DNA from: an uncultured Allomuricauda sp.
GTDB lineage: Bacteria; Bacteroidota; Bacteroidia; Flavobacteriales; Flavobacteriaceae
DNA length: 64,000 nucleotides
NCBI RefSeq assembly: GCF_947499585.1
Contig: NZ_CANMOO010000001.1
Location: 992,001-1,056,000 of the forward strand
Direction of reading: 5' to 3'
Shown: piece by piece, positions 17,656-24,114 of the stretch
Layout: each line of letters begins with the position of its first letter
Numbering within the stretch: the first letter of the stretch is position 1
Position numbers and translations under genes: made by a program
The notes under the pieces: model-generated
What the model saw: the letters and a program-made list of their open reading frames with translations, nothing else
Told to the model about the DNA's origin: nothing
The model's database searches: none

Positions 17656-18467
17656 ACCCCACTAAATATATTAAAACCTCCATCTATAGGTATTACGGCG
17701 CCAGTAATAAACTTTGAAGCATCACTACAGAGAAAATGCAAAACACCATTAAGCTCGTCCGGTTCTCCAAAACGACCCATTGGAGTGTTCTGAATTATAG
17801 CATTTCCTCTTTCGGTATATGAACCATCCTCGTTCATGAGCAACTTTCTATTCTGATTTCCAATGAAAAAACCTGGAGCAATGGCATTAACTCTTATCTT
17901 ATTATTGAATTTGGTTGCCATTTCAACCGCCATCCATTTGGTGAAGTTTTCCATTGCTGCTTTTGAAGCAGAATAACCGGCAACCCTTGTCAATACCCTA
18001 GGCACTGCCATAGAAGAATAGTTTATTATACTACCGAATCCTTGATCAGCCATAATTTTACCAAAAACCAAGGAAGGGATTACGGTACCATTCAAATTAA
18101 GCTCGGTCACTTTAGTAAAATCATCCATGGATAAATCAAAAATGGTTTGATCAGGTCCAATTGTAGCCCCGGGCATATTGCCTCCTGCCACATTGAGGAG
18201 AATGTCCAAATGCCCAAATTTATCTAAAACCTTATCTCTAACTTCTTCCATAGAAGCTTTGGAAAGTACATTTGCTTCCAACACCAATACCTCACCGCCT
18301 TGATTGTGAATAGTGTTTTCGATTTGAATTGCATTATCCTTATTGGTTGTAAGTAATGCAACTTTAACCCCGGCAGAAGATAAACTTAGGGCGGCTGAAC
18401 TTCCAAGCACACCAGTTCCGCCAGTAATCACAGCTACTTTATCGTTAAGATCAAAAATTGAGTTCAC
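17652..18467 (-). CDS. SDR family oxidoreductase, probable D-fructuronate reductase/mannonate oxidoreductase
   Basis: A 271-residue classical short-chain dehydrogenase with cofactor motif TGGTGVLG (15-22), NVAG (92-95), catalytic Ser in NYSSMA (149-154) and YSASK (Y165, K169). The C-terminal segment [21 protein letters not shown] is typical. Bacterial SDRs of this type replace long-chain UxuB in reducing fructuronate to mannonate, and the coupling to uxuA (ATGA) and presence of uxaC support that assignment. The start is GTG at 18467; no ATG is available in frame. It is the first gene of the operon, next to the regulatory region. Confidence 0.88.
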   Translation of the reverse strand: MNSIFDLNDKVAVITGGTGVLGSSAALSLSSAGVKVALLTTNKDNAIQIENTIHNQGGEVLVLEANVLSKASMEEVRDKVLDKFGHLDILLNVAGGNMPGATIGPDQTIFDLSMDDFTKVTELNLNGTVIPSLVFGKIMADQGFGSIINYSSMAVPRVLTRVAGYSASKAAMENFTKWMAVEMATKFNNKIRVNAIAPGFFIGNQNRKLLMNEDGSYTERGNAIIQNTPMGRFGEPDELNGVLHFLCSDASKFITGAVIPIDGGFNIFSGV

Positions 18468-18519
18468 TTTTTTATTGTATATCGAATTGAACGATTTTTT
18501 AAATCAAAATACACAACTT

Positions 18520-18533
18520 CGTGTGCGCACACG
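18520..18533. promoter_or_regulatory. LacI-type operator palindrome
   Basis: CGTGTGCGCACACG is a perfect 14-bp palindrome with a central CG, the usual layout of LacI-family operators. It lies between the first operon gene (start 18467) and the divergent lacI-type gene (start 18625), just upstream of that gene's -7 box, so one site could control both directions. Confidence 0.6.
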
Positions 18534-18546
18534 TAAAAATATAAAT

Positions 18547-18554
18547 TACCTTTG
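18547..18554 (+). promoter_or_regulatory. -7 box of the LacI-family regulator gene
   Basis: TACCTTTG fits TAnnTTTG and lies 71 bp upstream of the regulator ATG. The palindrome at 18520-18533 ends 13 bp upstream, over the expected -33 region, consistent with autoregulation. No clear -33 TTG is present. Confidence 0.45.
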
Positions 18555-18624
18555 CATTATACAAGTTAAGATACTTAAAAGAGAAAAATATTTGAAGGTT
18601 GTATATTAACAACTTATTTCTAGT

Positions 18625-19692
18625 ATGATTACAATTAAGGAAATCGCAAAGCTTGCAAATGTATCCCCAGGTACTGTAGATCGTGTAATACATGATAGGG
18701 AAGGGGTTTCTAAAAAAACCTCAGATCGGATAAAAGCAATTCTGAAAGAACACAATTTTAAGGTAAATAGAATTGCCCAATCTTTGGCAATGAAGAAAAA
18801 GTACACCATTGCGGTGTTGCTACCTGATTATGATACGGAAAATTCATTTTGGAAATCTCCATTGGAAGGTATTGAAAAAGCCAAGGAGGAGATAAGGAGT
18901 TTTGGTGTGGACGTAGAGACCTTTTCATTTGACCAGAAGAACCCCAAGTCCTATATTGAATCATTTGCGGAGCTACTCAATACCAATCCACAAGGAGTTG
19001 TTGTGGTTCCGACATTTAAGAAAGAGACCAAGAACCTAACTGACATTTTGTTACAGGAAAATATTCCATTCGTTTTCTTGAACATAGCCTTGTCTGGATA
19101 CGGGAACCTCTCTTTTATTGGTCAAGATTCTTTTAAAAGTGGTTATTTATCTGGAAAACTAATGCGGTTATGTTTGAATGATGACGATGACATTCTCACA
19201 ATTCATTCCAGATTAAATCTCTCCAATTTCAATAACATATCACAAAGAACAGAAGGGTTTGACTACTATTTTAAAGAGAATAAACTGAGAAACACCAATC
19301 ACTATATTGAGATAGAAGATTTTTGGGATACCAAAAAAGTAAAGACCAACATCTCTACCTTCTTACGAAGAGAACCAAAAATAAGAGGGATTTTTGTCCC
19401 CAATAGTAGGTCTTATATTATTGCTGATCATATCAGTACTCTTAGAAATAGCGTTCCATTCTTAATCGGGTTTGACTTAACTGACCATAATGCACAAGCA
19501 CTTGTAGATGATAAAATTACTTTCTTGATTTCACAAAAACCTTTTCAGCAAGGATATAGAGCCATCAACAGTTTGTCTAGGTTCTTATTATATAATACTC
19601 CACCATCTACAGAGATATTGTCTTCTATAGAAATTGTTACAAAAGAGAATATTCCTGATCACCGACAAAAACAACACTCCATTTTGTTATAA
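18625..19692 (+). CDS. LacI family transcriptional regulator
   Basis: A 355-residue regulator. The N-terminal helix-turn-helix (residues 1-50: TIKEIAKLANVSPGTVDRVI, then HDREGVSKKTSDRI) is followed by the hinge and a periplasmic-binding-protein-like effector domain (KYTIAVLLPDYDTENSFW from about 54). It is divergent from the inositol/glucuronate operon with a palindromic operator between them, so it is very likely the local repressor. Effector is inferred to be a pathway sugar acid or cyclitol. The TVDRVIH recognition helix variant (TVDR rather than TVSR) occurs in Bacteroidota members of this subfamily. Confidence 0.93.
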   Translation: MITIKEIAKLANVSPGTVDRVIHDREGVSKKTSDRIKAILKEHNFKVNRIAQSLAMKKKYTIAVLLPDYDTENSFWKSPLEGIEKAKEEIRSFGVDVETFSFDQKNPKSYIESFAELLNTNPQGVVVVPTFKKETKNLTDILLQENIPFVFLNIALSGYGNLSFIGQDSFKSGYLSGKLMRLCLNDDDDILTIHSRLNLSNFNNISQRTEGFDYYFKENKLRNTNHYIEIEDFWDTKKVKTNISTFLRREPKIRGIFVPNSRSYIIADHISTLRNSVPFLIGFDLTDHNAQALVDDKITFLISQKPFQQGYRAINSLSRFLLYNTPPSTEILSSIEIVTKENIPDHRQKQHSILL

Positions 19693-19810
19693 ATGAGCGA
19701 TTTTTAGGATTTATTTCCAGTGCAATTTATTGATTTCCAAAAGTATAGGAAGGAGGTTCTTATATTCAACAATAACTTTCAATATATTACTATAATTAAT
19801 TTTAAATCAA

Positions 19811-20674
19811 TTATTTAATAACCCATGAAAGTATTGAATTTTTAACTAACTGTTCTTGGTCCCAAACGATAAAATGATTTTCTTTTTCTATAGAAATCAC
19901 TTTTAAACTGTCCACATTGGAGAAGTGCTTCTCCATAAAGGGTACGTTTTGGTAGGGTACCAATTTATCCTCTTCGCCGTGAATGATTAAAGTGCGCTGC
20001 GTTAGCTGATTTAATTGTGATTGCATCACCTTTAAATCCTCTTTAAGCATCCAAAGCTCATCGTTGGAAGGTTTAAGTGCTCCGGGCACCAAATACTTTA
20101 AGGGAAACCAAGTTAATGGTTTACGCCACTTTTCTGGTTTTTCAGCGGCAGGGTCCAAAGCCCCGGCCAATATCACCAAGTTTTCATACAACCCAGCTTG
20201 TTCCAGTGCCATTTGTACAATTAATGGACCTCCATAGGAATGACCGATTAAAGTTTGTGGTTTCCCATTGTCCAATTGCCTCAAAAGTTCATTAAGAAGA
20301 ATTGCCTGAGGTTTAAGCCCCATACTTTTTCGAAAATTACTCTTTCCAAAACCTGGTCTATCAGGAGCTATGATTCGAAAACTCTTTAAGAGAACTGAAT
20401 CTGTAAGATAAGCTTTGTATGCATCCCAACTTCCCGGGGACCCATGAACAAAAACCAATGTTTGCCCATCTTTATTACCCGTTTGAATGTAATGCAAATC
20501 TTTCCCATGTAGCTCAAGGGTTTCATCTATATAGGTTACACCCTTTTCCTGAAAAAATGCAGCAGTTTTTTTAGGTGAAGTCCGCATAGTCATGCAGGAG
20601 TTCGCAAAAAGTAAATACCCTAATACAAGTGCAAAAAGAAGATGTCGTTTTTTAAATCGTTTTTTGATTGACAT
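19811..20674 (-). CDS. alpha/beta hydrolase lipoprotein
   Basis: A 287-residue alpha/beta-hydrolase. The N-terminus is basic then hydrophobic and ends LLFANSC, a likely lipobox (Cys27), so it is probably envelope-bound. The oxyanion region is VFVHGSPGSWD, the nucleophile elbow is GHSYGG, the acid lies in HGEEDKLVP and the base in KENHFIVWD. Substrate is unknown. Its start lies 23 bp inside the end of the upstream acyltransferase gene, so the two are co-transcribed; a lipid-related substrate is possible but not shown. Confidence 0.85.
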   Translation of the reverse strand: MSIKKRFKKRHLLFALVLGYLLFANSCMTMRTSPKKTAAFFQEKGVTYIDETLELHGKDLHYIQTGNKDGQTLVFVHGSPGSWDAYKAYLTDSVLLKSFRIIAPDRPGFGKSNFRKSMGLKPQAILLNELLRQLDNGKPQTLIGHSYGGPLIVQMALEQAGLYENLVILAGALDPAAEKPEKWRKPLTWFPLKYLVPGALKPSNDELWMLKEDLKVMQSQLNQLTQRTLIIHGEEDKLVPYQNVPFMEKHFSNVDSLKVISIEKENHFIVWDQEQLVKNSILSWVIK

Positions 20675-21578
20675 TGGAGTTTACCGTATTTTGAAACTCT
20701 TTGGGTGCTTTATCCTTATGTTTCCATCTTTTATGCGTCCAAAAATAATATTCAGGAGCTTCATAAATAGATTTTTCAACCTCTCTCAAAAAAGCTTCAG
20801 AAATTTTGTATCCTTCTGCTTCTGTTGGCTTTTCGGATAGCACTTTAAAAGTACCTTGATAATAACCGCGTTTCAGTTTTTTAACCTTAAGATAAATCGG
20901 GATAATATCATGAACCTTACAAAGTTCTTCGCCTCCAACATGAATGGGTACGGTAATATTCATAAATTTTGCCCAGTGTCTTGCCCTATTAAGCATGGGA
21001 GATTGGTCGCTAATGATACCGACCGTGATTAACTCACCGCTTTCTTTTGCGTCTTTTATTATTTTTCTGCTTTCATGGGTTTTGATAAGTGTTGTGCCAT
21101 ACTTACCTCGAATATCACGCACCAGTTTATCAAAGTACTTATTTTGAATGGCTTGATAAATAGCATATGCTTTGGAACTAACCTGGGAGTTTAAAGAAAA
21201 AACCCATTCCCAACTTGCATAATGCGGCATCATTATCATTATGTTTTTACCTTCGCCTTCCAGTTTTTTCATCACCTCTACATTGGTAAAAGCATATCTT
21301 TCATTCATTTGTCTATTGCTAATTCCCAAGGTCTTTGCCATTTCTAAAAATATATCGCAAAGATGTTTGTAGAACTTCTTTTCTATCAATAAACGTTCGC
21401 TATCTGATTTTTCTGGGAAAACCAATGCTAGATTACTGCGTACCACTTTTTTACGATATCCAACAACATGATAAAGTAATTGATACACGATATCAGAAAT
21501 AAAATAAAGTATTCTGAATGGAAGTCTGGAAACCAACCAGAGCAGGGGGTAAGCAAGGATAAAAACAACTAATTGCAT
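20652..21578 (-). CDS. lipid A biosynthesis-type (LpxL/HtrB-like) acyltransferase
   Basis: A 308-residue membrane-associated lysophospholipid/lipid A acyltransferase with one N-terminal hydrophobic segment (MQLVVFILAYPLLWLVSRLP) and the catalytic HX4E motif in MMPHYASWEW. It also has SDQSPMLNRARHW and WTHKRWK motifs of the family. It is expected to add a secondary acyl chain to lipid A at the inner membrane. I use the ATG at 21578; the frame extends to a TTG at 21596, but that codon lies inside the -7 box. It is divergent from the rhomboid gene. Confidence 0.88.
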   Translation of the reverse strand: MQLVVFILAYPLLWLVSRLPFRILYFISDIVYQLLYHVVGYRKKVVRSNLALVFPEKSDSERLLIEKKFYKHLCDIFLEMAKTLGISNRQMNERYAFTNVEVMKKLEGEGKNIMIMMPHYASWEWVFSLNSQVSSKAYAIYQAIQNKYFDKLVRDIRGKYGTTLIKTHESRKIIKDAKESGELITVGIISDQSPMLNRARHWAKFMNITVPIHVGGEELCKVHDIIPIYLKVKKLKRGYYQGTFKVLSEKPTEAEGYKISEAFLREVEKSIYEAPEYYFWTHKRWKHKDKAPKEFQNTVNSNVNQKTI

Positions 21579-21593
21579 AAGTAAATCTTGTGG

Positions 21594-21601
21594 CAAATAT
21601 A
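21594..21601 (-). promoter_or_regulatory. -7 box for the acyltransferase gene
   Basis: On the minus strand this reads TATATTTG, a match to TAnnTTTG, ending 15 bp from the acyltransferase ATG (21578). It is back-to-back with an identical box on the other strand. Confidence 0.45.
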
Positions 21602-21603
21602 GC

Positions 21604-21611
21604 TATATTTG
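21604..21611 (+). promoter_or_regulatory. -7 box for the rhomboid gene
   Basis: TATATTTG, 18 bp upstream of the rhomboid ATG at 21630 and only 2 bp from the mirror-image box on the minus strand. Confidence 0.45.
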
Positions 21612-21629
21612 CCCCTAATATTATAGAAT

Positions 21630-22280
21630 ATGTACAATTTGCATGCGGCTACTATTGCTATTATCGCTGTAAATATCATTGTGTCTTTGAGAGGATTTAG
21701 TGATTCTGTTTTTTTTGACCGATACAAATTTAGCATTGGAGGAATAAAAGCCGGACAAAGGGAAAGAACCGTAACGTCTGGTTTTTTACATGTTGACATT
21801 TCCCACTTGTTTTTCAATATGTTTACCCTCTATTTTTTCGCCAATGTGGTGATTAATGGGTTTGGTCCAGTTAAATTTTTGATTATCTACTTTATTAGTC
21901 TTATCGGAGGAAGTCTTTTGGCACTTTTCTTTCATAAAAATGAACCGTATTATAGCGCAGTTGGTGCAAGCGGGGCTGTTACTGGTGTTTTGTACGCAGC
22001 CATTCTGTTAAACCCCAACATGCAGTTGGGAATCATGTTTATTCCAATACCATTGCCTGCATATGTATTGGGTATAGCTTATCTTTTGTACTCGATTTAT
22101 GGAATGAAAAGTAGATTGGGTAATATTGGACATACTGCACATTTTGGAGGGGCAATAGGCGGGTACGTAATTACACTGTTGTTTAGGCCTGACCTTTTTG
22201 TAACGGATACTTTAATAGTGCTTCTATTGGCAGTTCCCATTATAATTCTCTTCATTTTAGAAAAAATGGGAAAAATCTAA
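21630..22280 (+). CDS. rhomboid family intramembrane serine protease
   Basis: A 216-residue integral membrane protease with six predicted helices. The catalytic Ser is S114 in VGASGAVTG and the catalytic His is H171 in GHTAHFGGAIGG; the HLFFNMFTLYFF segment (59-70) carries the conserved His/Asn of the oxyanion side. It cleaves membrane proteins within or near the bilayer; targets are unknown. It ends at a strong bidirectional terminator. Confidence 0.92.
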   Translation: MYNLHAATIAIIAVNIIVSLRGFSDSVFFDRYKFSIGGIKAGQRERTVTSGFLHVDISHLFFNMFTLYFFANVVINGFGPVKFLIIYFISLIGGSLLALFFHKNEPYYSAVGASGAVTGVLYAAILLNPNMQLGIMFIPIPLPAYVLGIAYLLYSIYGMKSRLGNIGHTAHFGGAIGGYVITLLFRPDLFVTDTLIVLLLAVPIIILFILEKMGKI

Positions 22281-22298
22281 AGGTAACTCTTAGTAAAC

Positions 22299-22330
22299 AA
22301 AAAAGCCCCAGACTAGTCTGGGGCTTTTTT
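22299..22330. terminator. bidirectional intrinsic terminator
   Basis: A perfect 32-bp palindrome, AAAAAAGCCCCAGACT and its reverse complement, gives a GC-rich hairpin flanked by A and T tracts. It sits between the convergent rhomboid and TlpA-like genes and can act on both strands. Confidence 0.9.
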
Positions 22331-22349
22331 GTTATAAATCCTTATTAGT

Positions 22350-23459
22350 TTAGTTAAGCAGTTCTGCAACCTTTTGTTCCAAAGCTGGGCCTCTTAAATC
22401 TTTTGCAACAATCACCCCGTTTTCATCTATAAGAAAAGCGGCTGGGATTGCATTAATATTATATAACTGCGCTACAGGATCCTGAAAACGTTTTAAGTTG
22501 GAGATATGGTTCCATGCAAGACCATCCGACTCTATGGCTCTTGTCCAATCCTCTGCACGGGTATCTAAAGAAACACCAATTACATTAAGACCTTTTTCAT
22601 GGTACTTATTATAAACAGAAACGATATTTGGATTTTCTGCCCTGCAAGGTCTGCACCAAGCTGCCCAAAAATCCACTAAGGTTAATTTTCCTTTTACATC
22701 ACTTAGTGCCAATAAATCTCCGTTTGGAGTAGGAGCAGAAAACTCAGGTGCTATACCTCCAATTTCGGTGGTTTTTTGTTTATCCAACTGCTCTCCTAAT
22801 TGTTCTCCTGGCCTTGATTGCTTCATTTCTGGCGTTAGTGCCTCGTAAAGAGCCTTAACTTCATCACTGGGAAGCCCTTTGCTCATCATTAAATTTCCAA
22901 TAATCAAAACAGAAATAAGGGCATTGGGATTTTCCTTTGCAAAATCAACATTAAAAGTTTTTACCTCATCTTGAAATTCAAGATATTCTTCACGCAATGC
23001 AGTTACTGTAGCGGTATCTTGCAGTTGAGCCGCATTACGCATATCATCTTGCATAGATCTAGCCCGCTCAGATAGTTTTCTTGATTCGTTTAAGAAACCC
23101 ATGAAAAGCTCATTTTGAGGAGTACCTTTAAGCTGGGCATAGTTCATGCTATCTTTCTGGAACTTTAAGTTGATAGCCCCATTCTCAAGAATAAAAGGAA
23201 TATTTCCTCCATTGGATTCTACAAAAATGTAATGAAGCTGCGGTTTTTCTTGTATACCTTCAAAACTGAAGACCCCATTTTCTATCGTAGTTGTATCAAT
23301 GTCAATTAGCTGATTAAGGGAATCTGTTGTTTTTAAGTATACGTTAGTACCGTTATCCAGTTCACCTGTTACTTTTGCATTCAAAGTAAAACCCTCAGGT
23401 TTTGAATTACATGATGCTAAAAACAATACCCCTAAAGTAATTGCAAGTATTTTTCTCAT
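22350..23459 (-). CDS. TlpA-like thioredoxin-fold lipoprotein with DUF4369-type N-terminal domain
   Basis: A 369-residue lipoprotein (lipobox LFLASC, Cys17). The N-terminal 100 residues resemble the DUF4369 domain common in Bacteroidota. A helical linker follows, and a C-terminal AhpC/TlpA-type thioredoxin domain begins near 235 with the redox motif WCRPC (about 265-269, in FWAAWCRPCRAENP) and the cis-Pro region NAIPAAFLID. It should reduce or oxidise disulfides in the envelope; partners are unknown. It is a single gene. Confidence 0.9.
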   Translation of the reverse strand: MRKILAITLGVLFLASCNSKPEGFTLNAKVTGELDNGTNVYLKTTDSLNQLIDIDTTTIENGVFSFEGIQEKPQLHYIFVESNGGNIPFILENGAINLKFQKDSMNYAQLKGTPQNELFMGFLNESRKLSERARSMQDDMRNAAQLQDTATVTALREEYLEFQDEVKTFNVDFAKENPNALISVLIIGNLMMSKGLPSDEVKALYEALTPEMKQSRPGEQLGEQLDKQKTTEIGGIAPEFSAPTPNGDLLALSDVKGKLTLVDFWAAWCRPCRAENPNIVSVYNKYHEKGLNVIGVSLDTRAEDWTRAIESDGLAWNHISNLKRFQDPVAQLYNINAIPAAFLIDENGVIVAKDLRGPALEQKVAELLN

Positions 23460-23555
23460 TTTTTACTATTTAAGGCGCTAAGGTATTCATTACTTATGTC
23501 ATAAAAAAGCCCTCAACCTTTCTTGAAAGTAAAGGGCAATTATATAATCGATGTA

Positions 23556-24050
23556 TTAAAATTGATATCGGATACCTAGCGCGATGTCAAAATCAAAATC
23601 ATTATCGAAACCATCATAGCCCAACAGCCCTATTTCAGGTCTAAAATCCAAGGATAGAAGTAAGGGAATATCGAAATTATATTCTACGCCAATATCTCCT
23701 GCGGCAAAAACGAAAAGGCCATCGTTGTCTTCTCCATTAGGTATTGGTTCAAAGTCTACACTCCCTAATCCGCCACCAACACCATAGTACCAATTAAAAT
23801 TGCCATCTAATTGATGTACCCATTGGTATACTCCTGATAGTTTAAAAGCATCAAACTGTCTACTATCTCGCCAGCCCAAGTTGAATTCAGCTCTGTTGTA
23901 GCGTCCAATCGATTTTTGATAAGAGATTTCGGCGCCAAAACCGTCACTGTCGCCCAGACGAAGTCCTAAAGTATGTTCAGAAATGTCTTGCGCGCTGGCT
24001 GCTATTGTTGCAAACAAAAAAAGACCGGTAAATAATGTGGTAATCCTCAT
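23556..24050 (-). CDS. outer membrane beta-barrel protein
   Basis: A 164-residue exported protein. A signal peptide (MRITTLFTGLFLFATIAASA) precedes alternating amphipathic strands such as FGAEISYQKS, RAEFNLGWRDS, FNWYYGVGGGLG and VEYNFDIPLLLSLD. It ends IRYQF, the C-terminal aromatic expected of outer membrane barrels. Size suggests a small eight-strand barrel. Function is unknown. It has its own transcription unit, divergent from the large FAD dehydrogenase gene. Confidence 0.82.
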   Translation of the reverse strand: MRITTLFTGLFLFATIAASAQDISEHTLGLRLGDSDGFGAEISYQKSIGRYNRAEFNLGWRDSRQFDAFKLSGVYQWVHQLDGNFNWYYGVGGGLGSVDFEPIPNGEDNDGLFVFAAGDIGVEYNFDIPLLLSLDFRPEIGLLGYDGFDNDFDFDIALGIRYQF

Positions 24051-24079
24051 AAGTTTCTCGTTTAGTTAAAAATTAAAGA

Positions 24080-24087
24080 TAGCTTTG
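24080..24087 (+). promoter_or_regulatory. -7 box of the FAD/Fe-S dehydrogenase gene
   Basis: TAGCTTTG matches TAnnTTTG and lies 27 bp upstream of the first possible TTG start (24115). No clear -33 TTG. Confidence 0.45.
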
Positions 24088-24114
24088 TAAAGCTTTCTGA
24101 CAATAAAACTTATT

